A stretch of 36,872 bases of DNA from an uncultured Pseudomonadota bacterium. Lineage in GTDB: Bacteria > Myxococcota_A > UBA796 > SXON01. The notes under the pieces were generated by a model, which worked only from the letters and a program-made list of their open reading frames with translations, was not told where the DNA came from and made no database searches. Made by a program: the position numbers and the translations under genes. This document shows, piece by piece, positions 29,869-36,252 of the stretch (position 1 is the stretch's first letter; each line of letters starts with the position of its first letter). The stretch lies in assembly GCA_903844155.1 (NCBI GenBank), contig CAIMSU010000027.1, positions 1 through 36,872 on the forward strand. Direction: 5' to 3'.

Positions 29869-31721
29869 GTGGCCCCCAATTGCTGCTGACGTTTCCGCTG
29901 GGCGCGCGAAACCTCGCGCCAGGCCATCGCGGCGGCCGGGTTGGCGGTCTGCAAGACGAGCTGCCAGGTCACGTTCGGGCATGCGCTGGAGAGCGCCTTC
30001 ATCACCGCAGCGTGGCGCACGGTGGCGATTCCCGTCAGGACCTTGAACGCCCACTCGTCCGAGAGGTGGACGACCTCGCCGGCGCCGGCGTGGCGCGCGC
30101 ACAGCTTGGCTGCTGCGATCGCCACGGCGGTGGGGTGGGTCTCGGCGTCCTCGTCCGTCTTCACGCCGCTCGCGACGAGGATCTGCCCGTGGACGACGAC
30201 GACCGCGCGGACACCGTCCCGACAGGCGGCGCCAGCAAACCACCCGCCGTCCTCCAGGTCGTGTCGCACCTGGTCGAGCACGTCCTGGTTCGGGGCGAGG
30301 ACCGGCAGACTAGGAACCCAACGCTGTTTGCGATCACACATCCCGCCGAGCACGTCGAGGAGATCCTTCGCGGCGCCGACGTTCGGCAGGTCACCATGGT
30401 GACCGAGGTGCGTGACCACGGCGTAGTGCTCGGGTGGCAGCCACCGGCCCGCCCACGCCATCTTCTTCACCGCACCGCACTGGGCCGGACTCGCGGGCCC
30501 TGTCCGGTCGAACGTGAACGACGGGCGCTCGGCGACGACCCCGTCGAGCTGCGCTGCCAGGTAGAGCTGGCGCGCCCAGGACGCCACCGCGTCCGCCGGC
30601 TTCGCCATCGCGATCGCCACGGGTCCGGACCCGCCACCTTCGCGCTCCTCGCCGGAGCTCGGGGTCTCCTCGACCTCCTTCTCCCCGAGGTCCTCGTCGT
30701 AGGAGAGGCTGAACGTGTTGAACAGCCCCAGGGGGTCAAGGATGATCGCCTCGGTCTTACCTGGGTGCGTCCGGAGGACGCGCCCAACCTCCTGGATGAA
30801 TCGGACCCGGGCGCTCACCTTCCGACGCAGGCACATCCAGCGCAGCCACGGGAAGTCCGCGCCCTCGGAGAGCAGCGACGGGTAGACCACGACTTTCAAC
30901 TCGCCGGAGCGGAGAGCCGAGAGACGGGCGTCCTGCGTCGCCGGCGCGAGTTCGGAGTGAACGGCCGCGGCCTCTACACCCTGCTCGGTCAACCAGGTGG
31001 CGAACGTCTCCGCGTCCTCGATGGTGTTGGCGTTCACGACGCCGGGCCCGATCCCCGCGTGGTCACGGATCATCTGGAGGACCGCGTCGTCGAGCGGCAC
31101 CTCGTCGCCCGTCCAGGGGATCACCTTCCACGGCACGATGACCTGGTCGCGCAGCGCGTCCCTGAACCCGTAGCGGTGGATGACCTCCTCGAAGAGCTGC
31201 AGGTTCTGGCTGTCGTCCGAGCGGAACGCGGTCGCCGTGAACCCGACCCGGGCCTCGGGCTGCAGGGCGTGGCTCGCGATCGTGAGGCCTTCGGCTTCGG
31301 TCCGGTGGGCTTCGTCGGCGATCCAGAGGTTGACGGTGCGGTTGTGCCGCTTGAGCACCGCCGCCAACGCCATCGCGCTGTTGTTGCAGGCGACCACGAC
31401 GGGCCGGTCGGCCTCCTTGGCGCTCGTGTAGTACTTGCCCACCCGCCCCGCGCCGACGCGCTCGCCGATGGTCTGGGCGATCTGCTCGACGAGCCGGCGG
31501 GAGCTCGTGGTCACGACGATCCTGGCATCGTTGCCAGCGAGCAGGACCTGCGCGATCACCTCCGCGAGGAGGACGGACTTCCCGGAGCCGGTGACCGCGA
31601 CCACGATGCCGCTCGTCTTACGCGCGATCGCGTCGAGCACCTTCGGCACGGCGACGGCCTGCCAGGCCCGGAGCGGGCGCTCGGGCTCGACCTCGATGGG
31701 CGGGAGGCGGAAGAGGGTCAT
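29865..31721 (-). CDS. SF2 DEAH-box helicase
   Basis: 618 aa. ATG 31721 is chosen because it overlaps the previous stop (ATGA); GTG 31730 lies three codons upstream. Motifs in order: Q-like RAWQAVAVPKVL; motif I VTGSGKS (residues 43-49); motif II DEAH (136-139, in LWIADEAHRTEA); motif III GFTATAF; and motif VI FIQEVGRVLRTHPGK. The acidic linker after about residue 350 and a C-terminal domain of about 200 residues (from SFTFDRTGPASPAQC) are not a standard helicase part. Related phage helicases act in replication initiation, recombination or restart. It sits between a 111-aa protein gene and prim-pol in the leftward early operon. Confidence 0.9.
   Translation of the reverse strand: MTLFRLPPIEVEPERPLRAWQAVAVPKVLDAIARKTSGIVVAVTGSGKSVLLAEVIAQVLLAGNDARIVVTTSSRRLVEQIAQTIGERVGAGRVGKYYTSAKEADRPVVVACNNSAMALAAVLKRHNRTVNLWIADEAHRTEAEGLTIASHALQPEARVGFTATAFRSDDSQNLQLFEEVIHRYGFRDALRDQVIVPWKVIPWTGDEVPLDDAVLQMIRDHAGIGPGVVNANTIEDAETFATWLTEQGVEAAAVHSELAPATQDARLSALRSGELKVVVYPSLLSEGADFPWLRWMCLRRKVSARVRFIQEVGRVLRTHPGKTEAIILDPLGLFNTFSLSYDEDLGEKEVEETPSSGEEREGGGSGPVAIAMAKPADAVASWARQLYLAAQLDGVVAERPSFTFDRTGPASPAQCGAVKKMAWAGRWLPPEHYAVVTHLGHHGDLPNVGAAKDLLDVLGGMCDRKQRWVPSLPVLAPNQDVLDQVRHDLEDGGWFAGAACRDGVRAVVVVHGQILVASGVKTDEDAETHPTAVAIAAAKLCARHAGAGEVVHLSDEWAFKVLTGIATVRHAAVMKALSSACPNVTWQLVLQTANPAAAMAWREVSRAQRKRQQQLGAT
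31523..31536 (+). repeat. Dispersed near-palindrome TGGCATCGTTGCCA, copy 5
   Basis: Exact 14-bp copy within the SF2 helicase gene, encoding Ala-Gly-Asn-Asp-Ala just after helicase motif I. Confidence 0.8.
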
Positions 31722-32053
31722 GGGCCCCACAACGCCACCGCCTGCGCCACCTGGCTCGGCGCGAGGCGCAGGTAGGTGACCAACGACCAGGGACGGTCAG
31801 TCGGTAGTCGGTTGCGACCACAGGCCATCACGAAGATGCCCGCCCGTCCCGGCGCGATGAAGTACTCGTCCTGGCAGGCCTCCATCGGGCGGCAGAGAAA
31901 CCCGGAGGCCTCGCCCTGGGCGATGTGCTGGCTCGCATCGAGCAGCCGGTGGGCACCGGGCACGCCGATCGCCGGGTAGTGCTCCTGCAGCCGCTCCAGC
32001 GCCTGCCGGGTGATCCAGACGTTCGACCGGATGTCGACGATCAGAAGGGGCAT
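31718..32053 (-). CDS. Hypothetical 111-aa protein
   Basis: ATG 32053, overlapping the end of the HNH gene by 13 bases. It starts MPLLIVDIRSNVWITRQALE, a beta strand and helix, and continues with EHYPAIGVPGAHRLLDASQH and CRPMEACQDEYFIAPGRAGI. Three cysteines occur. The stop overlaps the helicase ATG, so it is translated as part of that operon. The pattern is that of a small folded cytoplasmic protein, possibly an accessory factor to the helicase. No family was recognised. Confidence 0.7.
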   Translation of the reverse strand: MPLLIVDIRSNVWITRQALERLQEHYPAIGVPGAHRLLDASQHIAQGEASGFLCRPMEACQDEYFIAPGRAGIFVMACGRNRLPTDRPWSLVTYLRLAPSQVAQAVALWGP

Positions 32054-32505
32054 GGCTGCTTCCGATGCTGACCCGATGCGCGGAAAACGTGCCCGACCTG
32101 TCGACGGGCCCGGACGATGGCCGGGTCGAGGAGCAGCTCGCGACCGCGCGCTACGTCGACAGCGAGCCGGATCTGGGTGCGGAGGCGACGGACGATGGCG
32201 CAGATGTCGACGCCCTCGCCGAGCAGGACCCGGAGCCAACGGGCCAGCCGTCGTCCCGTCCGCCGATTGTTGCATGCCATGCAGCTCGTCACGAGCGACG
32301 CGGAGCGGTTGTCGTACTTGCCGGCGACCGGGCGCCAGAGGTGATCGAGGCACTCGCCGGCGCCCTGACACCAGACGCAGGCGAACCCGTCGCGCGCGTA
32401 GATCGCCAAGCGCCGCTCCGGACGAATCCAGGACGACCCGTACCATGTGCCGTTACGAGCAGGCATTCCCTCGGCCCGCCCCCCCCTGACAGTTTCGAGG
32501 TTCAC
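32041..32505 (-). CDS. HNH endonuclease family protein
   Basis: 154 aa if started at GTG 32505, which overlaps the previous stop (GTGA). ATG 32466, with GAGG close upstream, would give 141 aa. The HNH core is clear: RLAIYARDGFACVWCQGAGE (first CxxC), CLDHLWRPVAG with the DH, YDNRSASLVTSCMACNNRRT with the second CxxC and the Asn-containing end. This is the beta-beta-alpha metal fold. Roles range from packaging-associated nicking to homing or DNA repair. The gene is in the early replication operon rather than beside terminase, so a packaging role is less likely. A basic, Arg-rich C-terminal section could bind DNA. Confidence 0.85.
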   Translation of the reverse strand: MNLETVRGGRAEGMPARNGTWYGSSWIRPERRLAIYARDGFACVWCQGAGECLDHLWRPVAGKYDNRSASLVTSCMACNNRRTGRRLARWLRVLLGEGVDICAIVRRLRTQIRLAVDVARGRELLLDPAIVRARRQVGHVFRASGQHRKQPCPF

Positions 32506-32606
32506 GGCCACCAACCGGTGAAGTCGAGCGATTCGACGAGCCAGGCAAGGATGGCCCCGACGAGAATCGAGACGACGATGAGCCCGATAGTCGCGTCGAG
32601 GCTCAC
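32502..32606 (-). CDS. 34-aa single-span membrane peptide
   Basis: MSLDATIGLIVVSILVGAIL and a short WLVESLDFTGWWP end. GTG 32606 has GGAGG just upstream and overlaps the previous stop (GTGA); the stop again overlaps the next GTG. The first 24 residues form one transmembrane helix. Three-way coupling in a compact early operon supports translation. The function is unknown; early phage membrane peptides sometimes alter the host envelope or exclude other phages. Confidence 0.6.
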   Translation of the reverse strand: MSLDATIGLIVVSILVGAILAWLVESLDFTGWWP

Positions 32607-33043
32607 GCCGCCTCCCGCGCGCCTGCCTGCAGCCGCCGCAGCTTGACGACGAGGGCCTCGGCCTTGGCGGTGATCGCCGCGAGCTCGTCCGCGTCGACGA
32701 CCCCGTCGACCAGCGCGAGGTGCACCGTGTTCCCGAGCTGGGTCGCCTCAACGTTGATCTCGTGCGCGAGCGTGCGCGGGTCCGCCGGCCCCTTCGGGTC
32801 GCGCTCGACGACGTCCGCCTCGTCCAGCGCCGCGACCGGTCCGAGCACCGCGGTCGCCCCGTATGCGCCCTGCAGCCCGACCAGCTCCGAGAGCCGCATC
32901 TCGCGCTCGCCCGTCCGCCACTTGGAGAGCTGCGTCCGGTCGACGCCCGCGAATGCCGCAAGCGCCTTGTCCGCAGCACCGCTCACTTTCTTGGCGCCGT
33001 CGACGATCTGCTCCTGCAGCCGCCCGAGCTCACGCGGGCTCAT
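32603..33043 (-). CDS. HTH regulator, third member of the immunity region
   Basis: 146 aa from ATG 33043 (an in-frame GTG 33052 is possible). Residues 20-65 contain a helix-turn-helix of XRE character: KALAAFAGVDRTQLSKWRTG, then EREMRLSELVGLQ. The C-terminal half is helical and acidic (HEINVEATQLGNTVHLALVD, DADELAAITAKAEALVVKLR), a likely oligomerisation domain. It is the second gene leftward from the immunity promoter, where CII- or O-type regulators lie in lambdoid phages. An activator or second repressor role is plausible. The stop overlaps the membrane peptide start. A short inverted repeat lies just upstream. Confidence 0.7.
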   Translation of the reverse strand: MSPRELGRLQEQIVDGAKKVSGAADKALAAFAGVDRTQLSKWRTGEREMRLSELVGLQGAYGATAVLGPVAALDEADVVERDPKGPADPRTLAHEINVEATQLGNTVHLALVDGVVDADELAAITAKAEALVVKLRRLQAGAREAA

Positions 33044-33060
33044 CGGTGACACTGCGCCAC

Positions 33061-33085
33061 ATTCGCGGCGTTGTTTGTGGCGAAT
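33061..33085. promoter_or_regulatory. Inverted repeat ATTCGC-N13-GCGAAT, operator candidate
   Basis: Arms ATTCGC (33061-33066) and GCGAAT (33080-33085) lie 18 bp upstream of the 146-aa HTH gene ATG. No T-run follows, so it is more likely a binding site than a terminator. Confidence 0.45.
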
Positions 33086-33136
33086 CCACGGCAAAAGATA
33101 AGGGCAGAGGTCAACGAGAACATGAACAACTCCAGG

Positions 33137-33388
33137 TCAGGTCAGAGCAGCTTCGGGAGCGGCGTCGTCGGGGGGCTCGCCGGCGAGGCGGAGGGCTTCA
33201 AGGCGCTCCGCGTCGGTGGCTTCGAGGGCGTCGAGCCAGGGCGTGAGGACCTGAACAGAGACGCGGTTCGTGCCGGCCTCGATGTCCGAGATGCTCGTCT
33301 GCGCGTAGCCGATGCGGTCGCCCACATCGCGTTGGGTCAACCCCTTCGCCATGCGGAGGGAACGGAGGTAGGCGCTGAAGGGGGTCAT
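33137..33388 (-). CDS. Cro-like XRE-family HTH regulator
   Basis: 83 aa from ATG 33388 with GGAG eight bases upstream; an upstream in-frame start at 33424 would lie inside the promoter. The helix-turn-helix is textbook: SLRMAKGLTQRDVGDRIGYA, then QTSISDIEAGTNRVSVQVLT. A short Asp/Pro-rich tail follows. It is the first gene of the leftward early operon and diverges from the CI-like gene over a shared operator. This is the position of Cro in lambdoid switches, although it could equally be the lysogenic repressor. The transcript starts from a strong TTGACA promoter. Confidence 0.8.
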   Translation of the reverse strand: MTPFSAYLRSLRMAKGLTQRDVGDRIGYAQTSISDIEAGTNRVSVQVLTPWLDALEATDAERLEALRLAGEPPDDAAPEAALT

Positions 33389-33407
33389 CGAGGAAGCTCC
33401 GCGAATG

Positions 33408-33437
33408 GGTATACCGTGCAACACGGTAACGTGTCAA
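33408..33437 (-). promoter_or_regulatory. Strong leftward early promoter with operator in the spacer
   Basis: On the minus strand the -35 is TTGACA (33437-33432) and the -10 is TATACC (33413-33408), with an 18-bp spacer. The palindromic operator fills that spacer, so a bound repressor would block RNA polymerase. Confidence 0.75.
33412..33428. promoter_or_regulatory. Operator O1, TACCGTG-CAA-CACGGTA
   Basis: A perfect 7-bp inverted repeat around a 3-bp centre, between the -35 and -10 of the leftward promoter and between the two divergent HTH genes. Related sites occur at 34633-34649 and 34662-34678. Confidence 0.75.
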
Positions 33438-33466
33438 GCCGTGCGGCGCGAGTGAACGGGAAGCCG

Positions 33467-33778
33467 ATGGACAAAATTGAGATCGGCGCGACGCTCCGCA
33501 CCGTCCGCAAGGACGCGGGGAAGACGCAGGCCGACATGGCACGCGCGCTATCGACCAGTCAGACCACTGTTTCGGACTGGGAAACCGGCACAAACGAGCC
33601 GCCGATGGCGATGATCTACGCCTGGGCCGCGGCCTGTGGGTCTGGTGTCCGCCTCGTGTTTGGGAAGGACGACAGCCCGGAGACCGCTCGTCTCCTCACG
33701 GCGTGGCGACGACTCACCGAGCAGGACCGCGCCCTGCTCCTCAAGATGATCGAGCGGACGGCGGAGGAGGCACGTTGA
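33467..33778 (+). CDS. CI-like XRE-family repressor candidate
   Basis: 103 aa from ATG 33467; an in-frame GTG at 33452 is possible. The helix-turn-helix is clear: LRTVRKDAGKTQADMARALS, then TSQTTVSDWETGTNEPPMAM. The rest is short and helical (DRALLLKMIERTAEEAR) with no peptidase domain, so this would be a non-SOS-cleavable or anti-repressor-controlled repressor. It diverges from the Cro-like gene over operator O1 and is followed, with overlap, by a lipoprotein gene and a 93-aa gene. Being rightward, with a separate operon, it is the better candidate for the lysogenic repressor. Which of the two is CI is not proven. Confidence 0.75.
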   Translation: MDKIEIGATLRTVRKDAGKTQADMARALSTSQTTVSDWETGTNEPPMAMIYAWAAACGSGVRLVFGKDDSPETARLLTAWRRLTEQDRALLLKMIERTAEEAR

Positions 33779-34050
33779 TCCTCTTCCTCCTCGGCTGCGT
33801 CACGTCCTACCAGCACTACTCGACCAGCACCATTACGGCGCTGGCGGGCAGCGGTTCGACGTTCTACGTCCTCGTCAATCGGCACGACTACGCGGAGGGC
33901 GTGGACTCAGCTGGTCGCAGCGTCGACAACGGCACCCTCGACAGGGGCGGCGACCAGGTGGTGCTAAGGTGCGTCGCGTCCGATGACGGGCCAGCCCGTT
34001 GTGCACCCGTGCTCACCGGGAAACAGGCGCTTGATGCGGCCATGCCCTAG
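33775..34050 (+). CDS. Putative lipoprotein in the repressor operon
   Basis: 91 aa from TTG 33775, overlapping the repressor stop (TTGA), with GGAGGAGG at good spacing. The start reads MILFLLGCVTSYQHYST, a very short hydrophobic signal and a lipobox LLGC with Cys8. There is no positive n-region, which is unusual but seen in some Gram-negative groups. Two further cysteines (RCVASDDGPARC) could form a disulfide. Coupling to the repressor suggests synthesis in the lysogen. Surface or periplasmic lipoproteins made by prophages often block superinfecting phages or alter host traits, so this is a superinfection-exclusion or conversion candidate. Not recognised as a known family. Confidence 0.6.
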   Translation: MILFLLGCVTSYQHYSTSTITALAGSGSTFYVLVNRHDYAEGVDSAGRSVDNGTLDRGGDQVVLRCVASDDGPARCAPVLTGKQALDAAMP

Positions 34051-34058
34051 GATGCGAA

Positions 34059-34340
34059 GTGAAGATCCAGATTCCGCCTGGGATGTCCACCGCGATCTGG
34101 ACCTTGGCGGCCACCGAGATCGCCGACCTCGACGACCCGGAGCAGGTACGAACGGCATACGGTCGTGCGTTCGCCGCCTACATGAAGTTCATCACGGATC
34201 TCCGGGATTCGCCCCTACAGGTCAACGTCTCCACCGACAATGCATCCTATCGGGTCTTCTTGTTGAGCTTCGAGGAGCCGGGCGACAACGACGAGATACT
34301 CGCGCCCTCCTTCGAGGTTCTCGCGCCGGCCGATGACTGA
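34059..34340 (+). CDS. Hypothetical 93-aa protein downstream of the lipoprotein
   Basis: GTG 34059 preceded by AGGA. The product begins MKIQIPPGMSTAIWTLAATE and continues with YMKFITDLRDSPLQVNVSTD, then SYRVFLLSFEEPGDNDEILA. It is an alpha/beta soluble protein with an acidic C-terminus. It follows the lipoprotein gene by 8 bases, so the three genes may form one lysogen-expressed unit. No family was recognised. Its 3' end overlaps a possible opposing gene. Confidence 0.6.
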   Translation: MKIQIPPGMSTAIWTLAATEIADLDDPEQVRTAYGRAFAAYMKFITDLRDSPLQVNVSTDNASYRVFLLSFEEPGDNDEILAPSFEVLAPADD

Positions 34341-34438
34341 CGGGTGATGGCCTCGGAGATGATCTTCTCCAGCGTCGCAACCCGGATCGGCGGATTCGTC
34401 GTGATTTGGGTGGGCTGACCGTATGAAATTGGCATCAT
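34247..34438 (-). CDS. Possible 63-aa protein overlapping the previous gene
   Basis: Reads MMPISYGQPTQITTNPPIRV and later LEKIISEAITRQ, then a Ser/Gly/Lys-rich tail. Its ATG overlaps the stop of the 37-aa frame upstream (ATGA-type overlap), but its last 94 bases are antisense to the 93-aa gene. The N-terminal half looks protein-like and the tail does not. Low confidence; it could be a shadow of the opposite strand. Confidence 0.25.
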   Translation of the reverse strand: MMPISYGQPTQITTNPPIRVATLEKIISEAITRQSSAGARTSKEGASISSLSPGSSKLNKKTR

Positions 34439-34548
34439 GCGCCCCTCAAAAGCACAGCTACGACCCAGCTCGCAAGGGCCAGCCGCCAGCCCGTGAGGCG
34501 CAGCGAGGCCGTGAACAGAACGTGTCGTCGAACTTCGTCGGGGGTCAT
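34435..34548 (-). CDS. Possible 37-aa hydrophobic peptide
   Basis: MTPDEVRRHVLFTASLRLTG and a hydrophobic WRLALASWVVAVLLRGA end, likely one membrane helix. A leftward TTGACA with a poor -10 lies upstream (34600-34572), and the stop overlaps the next small frame. No ribosome site is visible. The distance from the early promoter region and the size make this tentative. Confidence 0.35.
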   Translation of the reverse strand: MTPDEVRRHVLFTASLRLTGWRLALASWVVAVLLRGA

Positions 34549-34583
34549 GATGCGCTGCGGTGACGTTTACCTATGAACACGGG

Positions 34584-34613
34584 TTCAGTGCTCTTGTCAA
34601 TGTGAGCTAAAAT
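34584..34613 (+). promoter_or_regulatory. Possible rightward early promoter
   Basis: -35-like TTCAGT (34584-34589), 18-bp spacer and -10 TAAAAT (34608-34613). An alternative is TTGTCA (34594-34599) with TATCGG at 34618. Either would place the start just before operator copies O2 and O3. The gap 34549-34681 also holds a leftward TTGACA at 34600-34595. Confidence 0.4.
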
Positions 34614-34632
34614 ACAGTATCGGCAGACACGT

Positions 34633-34649
34633 TACCGTGTTGCACGTTG
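34633..34649. promoter_or_regulatory. Operator copy O2, TACCGTG-TTG-CACGTTG
   Basis: Left half identical to O1 and the right half matches in most positions, with the same 3-bp centre on the opposite strand. It precedes the rightward early operon. Confidence 0.6.
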
Positions 34650-34661
34650 CATTCAGAAACG

Positions 34662-34678
34662 CACCGTGGTACACGTTG
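34662..34678. promoter_or_regulatory. Operator copy O3, CACCGTG-GTA-CACGTTG
   Basis: Shares ACCGTG and CACG with O1, and the right half is the same as in O2. It begins 29 bp after O2 and ends four bases before ATG 34682, so it would overlap the ribosome site. Confidence 0.55.
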
Positions 34679-34681
34679 GAA

Positions 34682-34909
34682 ATGCCGCTCACCGACCCCG
34701 ACATCCCCACCCCGCCCCTGCCCTCCGAGGTCGAGGCCGTCTTCGCCAAGCCCCAGGCTGCGTGGACGGTCGACGACATCGCCGTCCTGTACCGGCACCT
34801 CGACCACGACCCGCTCTGTCGGGCGTGGCCGAGCGCTGCCCGGATGTTGATCCGGCGGTTCATCGACGCGGCGGGTCCGGGTCGCCCTCGCAACGCGCGG
34901 ACGTGGTGA
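34682..34909 (+). CDS. Hypothetical 75-aa protein, first rightward early gene
   Basis: ATG 34682 (an upstream ATG at 34637 lies inside operator O2 and is less likely). The product begins MPLTDPDIPTPPLPSEVEAV and ends in a helical section (LYRHLDHDPLCRAWPSAARM) with a basic tail. Soluble, no recognised domain. It is the first gene behind operators O2 and O3. The stop overlaps the start of the next gene (TGATG). Function unknown. Confidence 0.65.
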   Translation: MPLTDPDIPTPPLPSEVEAVFAKPQAAWTVDDIAVLYRHLDHDPLCRAWPSAARMLIRRFIDAAGPGRPRNARTW

Positions 34910-35016
34910 TGTCCATCTTCGCCATCCAGTTCACCGGCCTCGTCGTGGTCCTCGTCACCGTCGGCGTCCCCATGGGCGTCGTGAGCTTCTACACCCGCTA
35001 CCCGAAGGAGTCCTGA
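34909..35016 (+). CDS. 35-aa single-span membrane peptide
   Basis: MSIFAIQFTGLVVVLVTVGV then PMGVVSFYTRYPKES. ATG 34909 overlaps the previous stop and TGA 35014-35016 overlaps the ERF start (TGATG). One transmembrane helix with a positive C-terminal end. Coupling on both sides argues for translation. A membrane peptide made early could act at the envelope; no family known. Confidence 0.6.
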   Translation: MSIFAIQFTGLVVVLVTVGVPMGVVSFYTRYPKES

Positions 35017-35786
35017 TGGACCCGGCCCCTCCCGTCGATCTCCCCGTCGGCTTCGCTCACATCGCCGTCGCCCTGGCGAAGGCCCAGACCGAGCTCTCCG
35101 ACCCAGTGAAGAACCGCACAGCCGACATCAAGTCGGACAAGGGGAACTACAAGTACGCCTACGCCGACCTCCCCGCCGTCTATGAGGCGGTTCGGCCGGC
35201 GCTGACGAAGAACGGCCTGGCCATCGTGCACGACGTCGCCATGAACAGCGGCCGGGTCGTCGTCAGCACCCGCCTGCTCCACGGGAGCGGTGAGCAGCTC
35301 TGCAACGAGCTCTCGTGGACAGTCCCAGGTCGCATCCAGGAGCTGGGGAGCATCATCACCTTCCTCAAGCGCTACTGCCTGTGCGCGCTGGTCGGCGTCG
35401 CGGCCGACGAGGACGACGACGCGAACGTGGCCGACAACCGCCCGGCGTCCACCACGGACCGGCGGCCGGCGCCGAAGAAGGAGGCCGCTCCCCCGCAGGG
35501 TGAGGCCACAGCCGACCCCTTCGACGCACCTGCCGGGCATCAGGAGCTGGCCAAGCTGCTGGTCAAGATCGCGACGGATCTCGGCGCCGCCATCAAGGGG
35601 AGCGACGAGGTCGACACGCTCGAGCGTGCGCTCGTCGCGACCCGCGTGCCCAAGCTCACCGACGCAAAGCTCGCCGAGCTTCTCCCCAAGTTTCGTGCGC
35701 CGACGCCGGTGCTCCTCGAGTGGGTCAAGAAGAAGCTCACGGACGCAGGCCTCATCGGGCAGAAGCCCGGCACCCCCAAAACCTGA
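35016..35786 (+). CDS. erf: ERF family single-strand annealing recombinase
   Basis: 256 aa. The N-terminal domain (about residues 12-135) has the ERF pattern: KAQTELSDPVKNRTADIKSD, then YKYAYADLPAVYEAVRPALT, and later LGSIITFLKRYCLCALVGVA, a tyrosine/arginine-rich strand-annealing core, followed by DEDDDAN. A Pro/Ala-rich linker then a helical C-terminal section (LAKLLVKIATDLGAAIKG) follow. ERF proteins anneal complementary ssDNA in phage recombination and circularisation. The next gene encodes SSB, the usual partner. ATG 35016 is preceded by AAGGAG and overlaps the previous stop. Confidence 0.92.
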   Translation: MDPAPPVDLPVGFAHIAVALAKAQTELSDPVKNRTADIKSDKGNYKYAYADLPAVYEAVRPALTKNGLAIVHDVAMNSGRVVVSTRLLHGSGEQLCNELSWTVPGRIQELGSIITFLKRYCLCALVGVAADEDDDANVADNRPASTTDRRPAPKKEAAPPQGEATADPFDAPAGHQELAKLLVKIATDLGAAIKGSDEVDTLERALVATRVPKLTDAKLAELLPKFRAPTPVLLEWVKKKLTDAGLIGQKPGTPKT

Positions 35787-35798
35787 ACGGAGACCTCT

Positions 35799-36203
35799 AT
35801 GCTCAACAAGTGCATGTTCATCGGCAACCTGGGGCAAGACCCCGAGGTCCGCACCACCCAAGGCGGGCAGGTCGTCTGCTCACTCTCACTCGGCGTCAAC
35901 GAGCGCCAAAAGAAGGGCGACCAATGGGTCGACCATACGGAGTGGGTCCGGATCACCGTGTTCGGCAATCAGGCCACGGCCTGTGGGCAGAACCTCGCCA
36001 AGGGCCGGCAGATCTTCGTCGAAGGGCGGATGACGACCCGGAAGTGGCAGGACCGCGAGGGCAAGGATCGGTGGACCACCGAGATCATCGCCGACCAGGT
36101 CCGCTTCCTCGGCTCCGCCCCGAACAAGCAGCGCGACGATCGCCCGCCCGGCAACGATGCCAACGACGGTGGCAACAAGCGCGACGACGACATCCCCTAC
36201 TGA
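35799..36203 (+). CDS. ssb: Single-stranded DNA-binding protein
   Basis: 134 aa. An OB-fold of bacterial SSB type: MLNKCMFIGNLGQDPEVRTT, then HTEWVRITVFGNQATACGQN, LAKGRQIFVEGRMTTRKWQD. The C-terminus has a disordered Asp/Gly/Asn-rich linker ending DDDIPY. This resembles the acidic, aromatic tip (DDDIPF) through which host SSB recruits other proteins, but the last residue is Tyr. It coats ssDNA during replication and ERF annealing. A copy of the dispersed GGCATCGTTGCC motif lies in the linker. It is 12 bases downstream of erf. Confidence 0.95.
   Translation: MLNKCMFIGNLGQDPEVRTTQGGQVVCSLSLGVNERQKKGDQWVDHTEWVRITVFGNQATACGQNLAKGRQIFVEGRMTTRKWQDREGKDRWTTEIIADQVRFLGSAPNKQRDDRPPGNDANDGGNKRDDDIPY
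36150..36162 (-). repeat. Dispersed near-palindrome GGCATCGTTGCC, copy 6
   Basis: GGCAACGATGCCA on the + strand, within the linker of ssb, encoding Gly-Asn-Asp-Ala-Asn. Confidence 0.75.
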
Positions 36204-36252
36204 CTTTCAACGCGCAGGGGGCCGCCCGTCCCCGTTCAACCCCAGGAGTCCC

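Noticed and set aside
29880-31775. A 631-residue + strand frame opposite the SF2 helicase
   Set aside because: The minus strand carries all helicase motifs in order; the + frame is its complement-frame shadow.
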